Position numbers and translations under genes: made by a program. Shown one piece after another: positions 37,849 through 47,200 of a DNA stretch of 64,000 nucleotides. How positions within the stretch are numbered: the stretch's first letter is position 1; each line of letters begins with the position of its first letter. The stretch spans positions 124,001-188,000 of the forward strand of contig NZ_VYKL01000018.1 in assembly GCF_008710145.1 (NCBI RefSeq). The letters are read 5' to 3'. Source of the stretch: Niallia endozanthoxylica. GTDB taxonomy: Bacteria > Bacillota > Bacilli > Bacillales > Cytobacillaceae. The notes beneath the pieces were generated by a model that was not told the origin of the DNA, searched no databases, and saw only the letters and a program-made list of their open reading frames with translations.

Positions 37849-38886
37849 TTAACTTTTTACATCGTAGTTTTTCCATTCTGTATTAAGGTGTATCCTATTC
37901 ACAACAAGAGAATATTTATTTTCGTCTATTTCTATTTTCACTACTAACGAATAACCATTATTACCTTGATTTTCATATAGAATTTTAGCAGTATCACGAT
38001 CTATATTTGGGATATCTAAAGAACTTGGTAATTCGCCAAAATAATCATCTGGAAATAAATCTAATTTCCATAAAGGAACTCTATTTGTCCATTCATCGAA
38101 ATAAATATTTTGCAAATATTTATTATATGACTTTAAACGGATTGTTTTTGTATCTATATCATAATCGCTTTTTCTTATTTTTACTTTTCCAATTCGAAAC
38201 GAGTCTAAGCTTTCCACAGTCGGTCTTACCCTATTAATATATTCCTCATGAGTTTCAAACTCATCTTTTATTAGAAACTCAAAAAGCTTAATCGCTTCAC
38301 TATTACTTAAAATTTTAAACGAATTTCTTTCCTTTCCAACAACTTTACGAATATACCTTTGTCGTTCTCTTTCTGTGTGAAAAACAGTGTTAATATTTGC
38401 ATTTCTTGATAAAGCATGATTGCTTATTTCCGTTAAAGTCTTCTGAGCATTTTGTAAAAGGATTTGCAATTTGTCATGATCACTCTTTAATACTTCACTC
38501 CAGCTCAAATCCTCATTTGAAGGTAACTGCTGAATGTGTTCTCTAAGTTTTGTAGCAGTATCAATAATCGTTTTGCAATCATGAGAGACATTGTTTAATT
38601 CCTTCTGTAATTCCTTTGTAAACGAGTTTTTCTCGACATGAAATCTAATGATCTGCGTCATTCTTGTTTGTTTTTTTGTCATAGGCTGTAAAAGTGTGAA
38701 CAATCGCCTTGTATGCTCCAATTGAACAACCGGGTGATTTATATTTCTATATCCATTTTCTTTATAATCTTTCATCATAGCTATTATAGATAGTACTGTA
38801 GCTAACCTTTTGGGGCCTACATTTGCTAAGGATTGAACTACCTTTTGTACAGAATCGGACTTATATTGATAGTAATCATCTATCAT
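37849..38886 (-). CDS. Unrecognised protein inside the kinase-phosphatase operon
   Basis: 345 residues, no signal or membrane segment. The first ~190 residues are helical; the second half (about 210-340) looks alpha/beta with EFETHEEYINRVRP and repeated Tyr/Lys/Asp-rich strands. I do not recognise a family. It lies between the PP2C gene (53 bp upstream) and the kinase gene (213 bp downstream) on the same strand. It could be the target or a variable component of the signalling module. Confidence 0.7.
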   Translation of the reverse strand: MIDDYYQYKSDSVQKVVQSLANVGPKRLATVLSIIAMMKDYKENGYRNINHPVVQLEHTRRLFTLLQPMTKKQTRMTQIIRFHVEKNSFTKELQKELNNVSHDCKTIIDTATKLREHIQQLPSNEDLSWSEVLKSDHDKLQILLQNAQKTLTEISNHALSRNANINTVFHTERERQRYIRKVVGKERNSFKILSNSEAIKLFEFLIKDEFETHEEYINRVRPTVESLDSFRIGKVKIRKSDYDIDTKTIRLKSYNKYLQNIYFDEWTNRVPLWKLDLFPDDYFGELPSSLDIPNIDRDTAKILYENQGNNGYSLVVKIEIDENKYSLVVNRIHLNTEWKNYDVKS

Positions 38887-38939
38887 TTCTACACACCTAC
38901 GTTCTAGTTTGCTTTTAATTGTATTTACATCACGTTTTG

Positions 38940-39695
38940 TTACGGATGTCTTCTCACCATAACGACCGTAATATTGTCTTCTCCACCTGCTTGTTTAGCG
39001 GATTGGATGAGAGCGTGGGCCGTATTCTCTAGAGATTGATCTTGCCCAAGAACTCTTTCTATTTCTTCATCTGTTAAGGAATCATTCAATCCATCTGAAC
39101 ACAACAAAAAAAGATCTCCTGATTCAAACCGTCCACGTACGCTTTCAACATCGGCTTTTACTCCGTTAGTAGTTGTTCCTAATGAACGTAATAAAATATG
39201 CCTTTTAGGATGACGACTTTTTTCCTCTCTTGATATTTCCCCTTGCTGAAACAGTGCTTCAACAAGGGAATGATCTTGACTTATTTGCTTTAAAAAGCCA
39301 TCACGGAAACGATAAAGGCGGCTATCACCAATATGAAAAAGTGTTAACTGATGATCGTTACAAATCATCCCCGTTAGTGTTGTACCAAGACCTTTTGCTT
39401 CTTTATTCTTACTACCATAAGCCAGAATTTCATCATTTATTTGATTTAGGTAACTCATTAGCTCTTCGCTTGATATAGGAAGCTCAAGTTTTTCTAAATG
39501 CTTTAAAGCCAGTTCGGATGCCACTTCACCAGCCGCTTGTCCTCCCATTCCGTCTGCTACAGCTGCAATCCACGTCCCTTCCACGTTTTCCAAGTGAAGT
39601 TCTCCCTGATTTTTACGAGCCTTTTGTATGAGAAAACCATCCTCATTATGCTCTCTGACACATCCAACATCAGTGAGTCCATATATTTCATACAT
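38940..39695 (-). CDS. PP2C-family protein phosphatase
   Basis: The 251-residue phosphatase has the family's ordered metal-binding motifs: REHNED (14-19), ADGMGG (47-52), GDSRLYR, FLLCSDGLND and GGEDNITVVMV. It has no membrane helix, so it is a stand-alone cytoplasmic PP2C like PrpC/Stp. It should reverse phosphorylation by the kinase at 35983, and its start overlaps the AAA+ gene's stop by 8 nt, which indicates translational coupling. Confidence 0.95.
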   Translation of the reverse strand: MYEIYGLTDVGCVREHNEDGFLIQKARKNQGELHLENVEGTWIAAVADGMGGQAAGEVASELALKHLEKLELPISSEELMSYLNQINDEILAYGSKNKEAKGLGTTLTGMICNDHQLTLFHIGDSRLYRFRDGFLKQISQDHSLVEALFQQGEISREEKSRHPKRHILLRSLGTTTNGVKADVESVRGRFESGDLFLLCSDGLNDSLTDEEIERVLGQDQSLENTAHALIQSAKQAGGEDNITVVMVRRHP

Positions 39696-41559
39696 CTTTA
39701 CTCACCTCGGACTCTAACTCAACTACTTCATTTTCTTCCTTAATGGTTCTGACTGTTAACTCGCATGACTCGTTTATTTCGTTATCAAACAAATAACGAG
39801 ATAACGGATTGATAAAATATTTTTCAATAATATTTCCGATTCCTCTGCCGCCGTTCTCTAGATTTTGTAGTGACTTATCCGTAATAAACTCCATCGCTTC
39901 ATCATCAAATTGGATAGAAATGCCTTTTGTTTGCATTAGATTTTCTTTTATCTTATTCAATTGACTTTCAATAATTTGACTAGCGATATCATCACGAATG
40001 TAATCAAACACAACGAAATTATTACCAATACGATTTAATATTTCCGGTCTTCCTAATTCAAGGATAAAGTAATCCTTTATCCCCTTTAAAACACGTCCAT
40101 TGATTTCTTGATAACTTAAATCAGGAGTGACATTCGGAATTCGATTCCCCTGTTCATCTTGAACATAAATGCCAAGGTTACTCGTGAAAATAATAATCGA
40201 TTCTGAAAAATAAACAGTCTCCCCTTGCCCATCTGTCATTCGTCCATCTTCTAGAATTTGTAAAAACTTATCTAATATAGAAGGATGAGCTTTTTCAATT
40301 TCATCAAAAAGAAGAATAGAAAAAGGATGTTCCTTTATTTTGTTCGTTAATTGTCCACCCGCTTCATAGCCAACATATCCAGGCGGAGCCCCAAGAAGTT
40401 TTTGATCTGAATGACTTTGTTGATATTCACTCATATCAAAACGAATACAAGCCTGTTCATCTCCAAATAGGAGCTGTGCTAATGTTTTAGCTAATTCTGT
40501 TTTCCCTGTTCCAGTAGGTCCCGCAAAAAATAATATCCCCTTTGGTTTATTCGAACTGGAAGAATGCTGCAATCCCGCTAAACCTGTTGTGGCTCGTTTA
40601 ACGATATCAAGGGCCTGCATGATAGCAGGTTTTTGCCCTTTCACTCTCCTAGTAATAAATTGTTCAGCATGTTTCAACTTTTCAGCACTGATTTCATTCC
40701 AAGGATTTTCTTTAATTCCATACTTATAGAGTGAGACAGCTTCTGCTACTCGATTGATAGGAATGTTCTCTTGTTTACATAAAACTTTTAAGCCATTTAA
40801 TTCTATGTTGGTAAAACCGTCCGTTAAATCAACAAACTTATCTTTGTATTTTTTTAATTCATCGTTGTCGAACTGATCACTAGCGACAAAAAAACGAATC
40901 TGACTATCAATGAAGCGCATTCTAGTTGAGCGATCTGGTTTATTAATATGAAGAGTTTTGACATACGGATTATCAAGATAAAACCAAGCCGGAATATCAT
41001 TTACTTTATTTGTAATAAAAAACAATAACTGATAAATAAGCTGACCTGTAGTGGCTGATTTGACTTGTTTTGGTTTTAAAGAATTGATAAATAATCGAGA
41101 ATAATAATGTCTTTCTTGATCACTTAGTTGGTCAGGTGATGAAATATAACGAGATGCAAAATTTAAAATGACTGCTACTGAACGTTCACGATTTTCTCGT
41201 GCTTGTCTAATCATTTCTGTTGCCCTATCGATTGTCGCTTGATAAGATGGTCGTCCATCATTTGAAATTCTTCCCTCTTGCACCGCAGCTACATGAAGGA
41301 ATTCTTGTAGCTGATCCTCTGCAAAAGGATTGTAAAAACCATCAATATGATCGTAAAAAACAATGATTTCATAACCCTTTTCTACTAAATATTTATAAAG
41401 ATAGTGATCAAAGCCCAGTAAATTCCATTGGACTTCTTCTCTAGTAGCAGAGGGATATGGATGTAAGTCATGGATATTTCCTTCTAAAATAAATGTTGTC
41501 TTAAAAGAACGAAACCGATCTAATTCTTGATGCCAAACGGCCAGTTTATTGGATTCCAT
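39688..41559 (-). CDS. ClpB/ClpA-like AAA+ ATPase with a degenerate N-terminal module
   Basis: 623 residues. The C-terminal half is a ClpB D2-type AAA+ module: GPTGTGKT (347-354), LLFDEIEKAH (about 416-425), TSNLG sensor 1, RPEILNRI, and GGRGIGN sensor 2 near 580. The N-terminal ~300 residues look like a further AAA fold without Walker motifs (FILEGNIHDLHPYP, YDHIDGF, then IELNGLKVLCKQ helices). It would form a ring remodelling a protein target; the C-terminal signals for ClpP binding were not seen. 18 bp after the radical SAM gene. Confidence 0.9.
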   Translation of the reverse strand: MESNKLAVWHQELDRFRSFKTTFILEGNIHDLHPYPSATREEVQWNLLGFDHYLYKYLVEKGYEIIVFYDHIDGFYNPFAEDQLQEFLHVAAVQEGRISNDGRPSYQATIDRATEMIRQARENRERSVAVILNFASRYISSPDQLSDQERHYYSRLFINSLKPKQVKSATTGQLIYQLLFFITNKVNDIPAWFYLDNPYVKTLHINKPDRSTRMRFIDSQIRFFVASDQFDNDELKKYKDKFVDLTDGFTNIELNGLKVLCKQENIPINRVAEAVSLYKYGIKENPWNEISAEKLKHAEQFITRRVKGQKPAIMQALDIVKRATTGLAGLQHSSSSNKPKGILFFAGPTGTGKTELAKTLAQLLFGDEQACIRFDMSEYQQSHSDQKLLGAPPGYVGYEAGGQLTNKIKEHPFSILLFDEIEKAHPSILDKFLQILEDGRMTDGQGETVYFSESIIIFTSNLGIYVQDEQGNRIPNVTPDLSYQEINGRVLKGIKDYFILELGRPEILNRIGNNFVVFDYIRDDIASQIIESQLNKIKENLMQTKGISIQFDDEAMEFITDKSLQNLENGGRGIGNIIEKYFINPLSRYLFDNEINESCELTVRTIKEENEVVELESEVSKDV

Positions 41560-41577
41560 CGAATTCTCCTTTCCTTA

Positions 41578-42219
41578 TTACCGTTCATCAGTACCCGACA
41601 TCTGTATACCGTACTGCTTATTTAAATTTACTTCTAAATAATCTCTATACCCTTTAACGGGAATACCAATCGTAAAAAGTTCATCCTGATTGATGATGGT
41701 TTGAACGGTTCGATTGCCTTCTAAAAGTGGGAGATAACGATCACGATAAGAATGTTTTAACAAATGTATTCGTTGATTGGATGATCCTCGTAATGGTAAG
41801 TTATCATTTAACTTCTCTATGTATTTGCCATCAATTAAAACGGCGATGGTGCTTAATATTCCATCAATTACTGGATTGTTCTTATTCTGCAGTTGTTCCA
41901 TTGTATAACCGGAATAAATAAGTATATCCTGACTATAATTTTCGCTAAATTCCCTCACTAATTCATAAAGTTCTTCTGGTTGCTCAAATGGTTCACCGCC
42001 ACTAATGGTTAATCCATCTACAGCTCCCTTTATTAATTCAAACGTTTCAAACAGCTTTTTTAGTGATATGTCTTTCTCTGGTTGTTTTTTCCATAACTCT
42101 GGATTGGAGCAATTGTAACAAGCATGATGACAACCAATTGTCCATATAGCAATCCTTGAGCCATATCCTAATGTTTTAACAGGATAAAAAATTCTATCTA
42201 TTTGCAATTCATTCACCAC
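41578..42219 (-). CDS. NrdG-like radical SAM activating protein
   Basis: 213 residues with the radical SAM cluster motif Cys30-x3-Cys34-x2-Cys37 and a GGEP motif at 74-77. It is the size of anaerobic ribonucleotide reductase activases (NrdG), but no NrdD partner gene lies nearby. As first gene of the cassette it could install a glycyl radical or modify a peptide or protein in this system. The start is a GTG at 42217-42219 (second GTG adjoining) without a convincing ribosome binding site. Confidence 0.85.
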   Translation of the reverse strand: MVNELQIDRIFYPVKTLGYGSRIAIWTIGCHHACYNCSNPELWKKQPEKDISLKKLFETFELIKGAVDGLTISGGEPFEQPEELYELVREFSENYSQDILIYSGYTMEQLQNKNNPVIDGILSTIAVLIDGKYIEKLNDNLPLRGSSNQRIHLLKHSYRDRYLPLLEGNRTVQTIINQDELFTIGIPVKGYRDYLEVNLNKQYGIQMSGTDER

Positions 42220-42559
42220 ATTAATAATAGTAAAATATCACTATTTATTTTGTCATAGTTATTTAAATAATAAGCACATATAACTAATTGAGAAGCTATA
42301 TCTTAAAATTAAATCTAGATAGGTTCAGCATCCCTCTTATCAAGTGATGCCATTCAACTAGATACAACGTATAGCTTAATTAATTTTTTTGCAGTCACCA
42401 ATTTAATGAAATAACACCCATACATTGCAAGTTCATTTATTAAATTCTCCCTAATTGCTTTTTTAGGGTTTTAGAAAATAATAATTGTGTAATTAGCACA
42501 TAATGTTAGTAGTATTTATTGCAATTTTATTAATATTAATTTTTAAAAATATAAAAAAG
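42220..42559. other. Upstream region of the kinase cassette
   Basis: No gene is seen in this AT-rich stretch, which must carry the promoter of the minus-strand operon starting at 42219. It contains the degenerate repeat shared with 14407-14473 (core 42484-42499). Confidence 0.5.
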
Positions 42560-42582
42560 AAGCAGTCTCTTTTCAACTGCTT
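42560..42582 (-). terminator. Terminator after the MATE gene
   Basis: Short hairpin (arms 42560-42566 and 42576-42582) followed on the minus strand by a run of T. It lies 45 bp beyond the MATE stop and insulates the kinase cassette. Confidence 0.65.
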
Positions 42583-42626
42583 TAGAAATGATTGTTTTTG
42601 TTAAAAGGACAAAGGAAAAAGCAACA

Positions 42627-43961
42627 TTATGCAGCAAATAATTCCTTCTTCCGCCAACCTCCCCACCTATAATAGGAAAACGAGAAGATACTGCTAATAA
42701 TGAAACTAATTCCCATCCCAAATGCAATGCCATTCTGGCCTATTAGATGGGAGCAAAGATATGTCAGAGGATAACGAAGCAGCCAAAATGACAGGACGTT
42801 CAAGATCAACACAGAATACATGGCTCCTGCGGCTCTGACAATGCCATTTAAGATAAAATTCAGGCCGATGAATGGATAAAAGAAGGCAATGATTTTCAAA
42901 TAGTCAGATCCAAATACAACCGTTTCTGTTTCTTGTACAAATAGTCTCATAAGGACTTCTGCAAACAAGAAAACAATAGAAGCAATCACCAGCATAATGA
43001 CCACATTATAAATGGCTCCATATATAGCGATTTGACGTACACGGTCCCATTGATTAGCCCCGATATTTTGTCCAGCCATACTATTGACCGCTGTTCCTAA
43101 TGTCATAGCGGGTATGGTAATCAGACTATCAATCCTCTGCGATGCACCAAATCCGGCAACCACTGCCCCATCAAACGAATTGACCACGGTAAGAATGGCC
43201 GTGATTCCAGCATAAATCACCATCATTTGCAGCCCGGAAGGAATACCCAATGTTAGGATAAGCCATATCTCTTCCCTGCTTGGCAGCCTAGGACGAGAGA
43301 ACGGAACAAGCTTGTTGCGAAAAGTGTAAATCAAAGCCATGAGGAACGATATGCCTTGTGCCAGGACAGTTGCATACGCAGCTCCTTGAATTCCCCAATG
43401 AAAAACAGCAATGAACAGCGGATCTAATACCGCATTTAATACAACCGCCACAAACACAAACTTCAATGGAGTTTTACTATCTCCTAATGCCCTTAATACT
43501 GTCCCAATAAAGTTGTAGCCCATAATAAAGAGAATGCCAAGGAAGTTGATTTGCAGATATATAGTTGCTTCCTGCAGCATTTCGGTTGGGGTATTGAGAA
43601 ACCTTAAAAGCTTCTCAGAAAAAAAGAATCCAAACATTCCAAGTACAAAAGAAAGAGTCGTAAGCAATACGACAAATGCATTTACATATTTTTTCAGCCC
43701 GTTATCACTGTTCATTCCTTTTTGCTGCGATAATATGGTCAACGTTGCGTTGTTGATTCCAAGGATAAATGCCAGAATCGTTACCACAACGGTAGAGGAA
43801 ATGGTTACGGCTCCAAGTGCATTGGCACCTAACAAATTCCCTACCCACAAGCTATCAATAAATTGGTAGGATACCTGCAGGAGATTGGTTAACATAATTG
43901 GACCTGCGAAGGCTATTAATTGCCTTCGAACCGAGCCCTTTGTAAAATCGTGCTGCGGCAA
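42627..43961 (-). CDS. MATE-family multidrug/cation exporter
   Basis: 444 residues with twelve hydrophobic segments in two similar halves, beginning with FTKGSVRRQLIAFAGPIML and with LWVGNLLGANALGA and GTVLRALGDSKTP motifs typical of MATE exporters. It should pump toxic organic cations out of the cell using an ion gradient. Start is a TTG at 43959-43961 behind AAGGAGTG. Monocistronic by its terminator and the distance to the next gene upstream. Confidence 0.9.
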   Translation of the reverse strand: MPQHDFTKGSVRRQLIAFAGPIMLTNLLQVSYQFIDSLWVGNLLGANALGAVTISSTVVVTILAFILGINNATLTILSQQKGMNSDNGLKKYVNAFVVLLTTLSFVLGMFGFFFSEKLLRFLNTPTEMLQEATIYLQINFLGILFIMGYNFIGTVLRALGDSKTPLKFVFVAVVLNAVLDPLFIAVFHWGIQGAAYATVLAQGISFLMALIYTFRNKLVPFSRPRLPSREEIWLILTLGIPSGLQMMVIYAGITAILTVVNSFDGAVVAGFGASQRIDSLITIPAMTLGTAVNSMAGQNIGANQWDRVRQIAIYGAIYNVVIMLVIASIVFLFAEVLMRLFVQETETVVFGSDYLKIIAFFYPFIGLNFILNGIVRAAGAMYSVLILNVLSFWLLRYPLTYLCSHLIGQNGIAFGMGISFIISSIFSFSYYRWGGWRKKELFAA

Positions 43962-44388
43962 AACGAAACACTCCTTATTTTAAAATGTTAGATGCATAGA
44001 CTATGATAACATAAGTCAATAAATGGGGATGGTCTACTGCCTTAGTGCGGCTTAACACTTTGAGGGAATTGTATAGCAAAGGTAATTCAAATGGATAAAG
44101 GTCCATTTCGTAGAAGTTTGAAGCAAGGTGTTAGTATTTAAAACATGTCCTTTTGCTGCTCCGTCTAAAAAAGGTTTAAAAAATAGCCAATCCCAAATGT
44201 ACAAGGATTGACTAAATCATTTTAATAGTAGTTTCTAACATAAAGTTTTCCCTAACTGGCCTGGTTTACGATAAGCAGAGACGACTGACCTTTGGCACCA
44301 CATCCATTAGGTCATTCACATCCTAGTTAGCAAATACCTACTCAACGCTATCGATCTAGTTGCTGCCATTTTGTTTTTAAAAGATAAA
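43962..44388. other. Intergenic region without a gene
   Basis: Nothing convincing is seen. A stretch at 44245-44262 (tttccctaactggcc) recalls the beginning of the degenerate repeat at 14407 and 42441 but without its core. Confidence 0.4.
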
Positions 44389-44586
44389 TCAAGCCAAACG
44401 TTGATATTCTTTCCATAGAATAATAGATCCTATAATAGCTCCTGCACCAGCGATGCCAATGATCAGATCATAGATGCTGTCTGGATTTATTAAATACCTG
44501 ATATTTCCTATACCTGATAATATAGATTCGAACCCTAAAATCAAAAAATAGGTTGGGTTCTTTATTTCTTCCTTATTCCTTTTCAT
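44389..44586 (-). CDS. Small two-helix membrane protein
   Basis: 65 residues: a basic N-terminus (MKRNKEEIKNP), hydrophobic segments at about 12-30 and 39-57, and a short basic tail. A GGGAGGG site precedes the ATG. No family is recognised. Confidence 0.6.
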   Translation of the reverse strand: MKRNKEEIKNPTYFLILGFESILSGIGNIRYLINPDSIYDLIIGIAGAGAIIGSIILWKEYQRLA

Positions 44587-44676
44587 TCAATCGCCCTCCC
44601 ATAAAACTATCCATTTCCAAGAATCTACAGGTTAGGGGTACGTCTTCCATGTATGTAAGAATAACAATCAAAAATT

Positions 44677-45135
44677 TTATATACCTACTAAAAACTCTAT
44701 ACCATAATAAGATAAAACAGTGAACACAATACTCCATAATACGAGACTAATTGTTATCCAAAGAAGCGTCGTTTGTTTTTTTGCACCTAAAGCTAAGCCT
44801 ACAATAACGGATACATGTGATCCAATCAGAAACGGTCCTAATAAGGCAAGTCCTGGTAAACCATATTTATTCCATACTTTGATTGCCCGCTCTTGCCTTT
44901 TTGGTTTTTCCTTCTGATTCTTCTTTTTTCGGTTGCGCCATTGTTGATATTTTTCAATAAAAATGATTAACAAATAAACCGTTGATAAATTACCAACAAA
45001 AGCCAATAATCCGACTAATACCGGATTTAAGCCAGCAATAATACTCAGTGGAATGATTGCCGCTATTTCAATCCAAGGAATGGCGGCCAAAAGAAAAACA
45101 AGAATATACTCCCAAACAGCTAATAAAAAATCCAT
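44677..45135 (-). CDS. Small multi-drug export family (PF06695-like) membrane protein
   Basis: 152 residues from the ATG at 45135, which has a GGGGGA site; a further ATG at 45156 lacks one. Four to five membrane helices with AAIPWIEIAAIIPLSIIAGLNP-type first hairpin (given here as family description), a basic cytoplasmic loop (Lys/Arg-rich, about 65-85) and a GLALLGPFLIGSHVSV segment. The fold belongs to the DedA-like/COG2426 group. Function is not established. Confidence 0.75.
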   Translation of the reverse strand: MDFLLAVWEYILVFLLAAIPWIEIAAIIPLSIIAGLNPVLVGLLAFVGNLSTVYLLIIFIEKYQQWRNRKKKNQKEKPKRQERAIKVWNKYGLPGLALLGPFLIGSHVSVIVGLALGAKKQTTLLWITISLVLWSIVFTVLSYYGIEFLVGI

Positions 45136-45311
45136 TATCGTCCCCCTCGTTTGCATTTCATGATTCGGCCTATTAAGGTGTTCTTGTTCCGGTCTTGCAG
45201 CTAAAGATTCACCTCTTTTCAGCCTAGACTTTCTTATCCTCTTTGCTTAACTAATAAATATTGTTCTGCAACAAGATGGTAAGTTGTAAGCCGCATCCCT
45301 AGCAGAAAAAA

Positions 45312-45342
45312 CGACAGCCCGATTCAAGTATTCGGGCTGTCG
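45312..45342 (-). terminator. Terminator after the flotillin gene
   Basis: Perfect 11-bp arms (45312-45322 and 45332-45342), GC-rich, with the T-run on the minus strand. 45 bp beyond the flotillin stop. Confidence 0.75.
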
Positions 45343-45386
45343 CCATTCTTGTTTTCAGAATATAGTTAAGAAATTCCCATCACTTT

Positions 45387-46961
45387 TTATTGTTTTTCTT
45401 CTATATGACTGGTATTTTGCTCATTAAGCTTATTATCTTCTACATGACTGACAATTGGTTCAACTGCTCTGCTTTCTTTTTCAGGGATAACAACTGTCGT
45501 GTGTGTATTGCCTCGATTGACTAAATCAGTTAGAAGTTTTGAGATATCAATACCGGTTAATTCCTTCAGTGGTTCCTTAATGTTCAACATGGTCGCTCCG
45601 ATGCTTTTTCCGTAAGAAGCGAGTCCGTCTCCGCTGCCTGTATCCACAATTTTAACCGACTCAATATTTTTCAATGGGCTCGCTACTTCTCTTGCATATT
45701 GCGGTAACATATCAATTAATTTTTCAATAATGACTACTTCTCCGTGCTGAGCAATGGCTTCTGCTAATAGACGTTTTGCTTCTGCTTCAGCTAACCCTTT
45801 TTGTCTAATAACTTCTGCTTCAGACAGACCTTGCTCTCGTTTAATTTTTGCCTCTGCTAACCCTTGCTCTTCCTTAATCTTTGCCTGTGCTTGACCATCA
45901 ATCTCTGCTTTTCTTGCTTCTGCTTCGGCCCTTTTCGTCGTTTCGTAATAATCAGCATCTGCTTTTGCTTTACGAATTTTCGCCTGTTCTTCTTCTAATT
46001 TTACTTGGCGTTCACGTTCAAGCTGTTGAATACGTAATTCTTCTTCCTTCTTTTGCGCTAATAATTTTAGGTTTTCTTCTTGTACCTCTTTGGATAAGCG
46101 GGTCTTTTCTAATTCATAGGATTGCTCTGCTTTTGCTCGGGCCCTTTCTGTCTCTTCTTTGATTGCCGCTTCTTTCAGATCCTTGATTTTACTCGATTCT
46201 GCGATTTCTGTTTGACGCTTAATTTCTTCCTCTTGAGCCTCTTTATTCGCATTAGCTTTATAAATACGAATTTCTTTGTCACTATTGGCTTCAGCGGTTT
46301 CAGCAGTTTTCCGTGCTTCAGCAATCAGAGGGCGGCCTAAGTTTTCTAAATACCCGTTTTTCGGATCCGCATCGCGTAAATCCGTTAACCCTAATGAAGT
46401 GATTTTAAATCCCATCTCATCTAGCTGCTTTTGAGCAACCTCGGTTACTTGATTATTAAACGCTTCTCGGTCTGCATTAATCGCCTCCACAGACATTTTA
46501 GATAAGATGGCTCGAAGATTGGCACCCAATACCTCAGAAATTTCTTCTTCTATCTCCTCTTGTTTTTTTCCCAAAAACTGTTCCGCATAGATAGCGATTC
46601 CTCTCAAGGTCCCTGCTACGGTAACCGTTGCTACTGCATCTGCAATAATTGGCACTCCGCCGTTTGTATACACTTTCGGCGTAGTCATCTTCAATTGAAA
46701 CGATGTTAAATCAACAGGAGTAGAAGTTTGATTCATTTTTAGTAAATGTCCGCCACCACGAATTATTTTAATCGCACGACCTTCTTCATCGGTGAAAATA
46801 TTTGGCTCTTTAGACGGATCACCTAGCTTTGGTCCTGTAATAATTAAAGCCTGATTCGACTTAGCCGCCCGGTACCTAAATTTGTAGGTTAGAAAACCGA
46901 TCCCTGCCGCTATTCCTAATAACACTAAAAATGGTAAAATAAATAAAATAGCTTTAAACAT
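45387..46961 (-). CDS. floT: Flotillin-like membrane-microdomain scaffold protein FloT
   Basis: 524 residues. One N-terminal membrane hairpin (about 3-25), a PHB/SPFH domain (about 35-200), and a long Ala/Glu-rich coiled coil (about 210-410) with repeated GLAEA-type heptads (QGLAEAKIKREQGLSEA). This is the layout of Bacillus FloT/YuaG, which organises membrane microdomains and fluidity. The ATG at 46961 has an AGGGGGAT site; the frame is open to 47033 but that start would put basic residues before the membrane segment. The NfeD-type partner often found upstream (YuaF) is not present here. Confidence 0.92.
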   Translation of the reverse strand: MFKAILFILPFLVLLGIAAGIGFLTYKFRYRAAKSNQALIITGPKLGDPSKEPNIFTDEEGRAIKIIRGGGHLLKMNQTSTPVDLTSFQLKMTTPKVYTNGGVPIIADAVATVTVAGTLRGIAIYAEQFLGKKQEEIEEEISEVLGANLRAILSKMSVEAINADREAFNNQVTEVAQKQLDEMGFKITSLGLTDLRDADPKNGYLENLGRPLIAEARKTAETAEANSDKEIRIYKANANKEAQEEEIKRQTEIAESSKIKDLKEAAIKEETERARAKAEQSYELEKTRLSKEVQEENLKLLAQKKEEELRIQQLERERQVKLEEEQAKIRKAKADADYYETTKRAEAEARKAEIDGQAQAKIKEEQGLAEAKIKREQGLSEAEVIRQKGLAEAEAKRLLAEAIAQHGEVVIIEKLIDMLPQYAREVASPLKNIESVKIVDTGSGDGLASYGKSIGATMLNIKEPLKELTGIDISKLLTDLVNRGNTHTTVVIPEKESRAVEPIVSHVEDNKLNEQNTSHIEEKQ

Positions 46962-47200
46962 TATAAATCCCCCTCTTTCCTTACTATTTATAGTCCTGTT
47001 ACTATTTACGATTGAATGACTGATATGTTTCAATTTTCACATAATTTTTTATTAGAATATTTTCCTAGTTCATTTATATATAGAAAGAATGGGAATTATT
47101 AATGAGCATCTAATATTAATAGCTTAAAAGATAAATGGAGAAACAGTGAAGAATGCTTTCATTAAAAGCATCAGAAAAATCTACTTTTGTTTAAAGTTAA
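46962..47200. other. Short intergenic region with a weak hairpin
   Basis: No gene is seen. A small dyad at about 47153-47169 downstream of the VWA gene could be a weak terminator. Confidence 0.35.

Noticed and set aside
45387..46961. Ala/Glu-rich repeats of flotillin as a novel repeat
   Set aside because: They are the normal coiled coil of the family.
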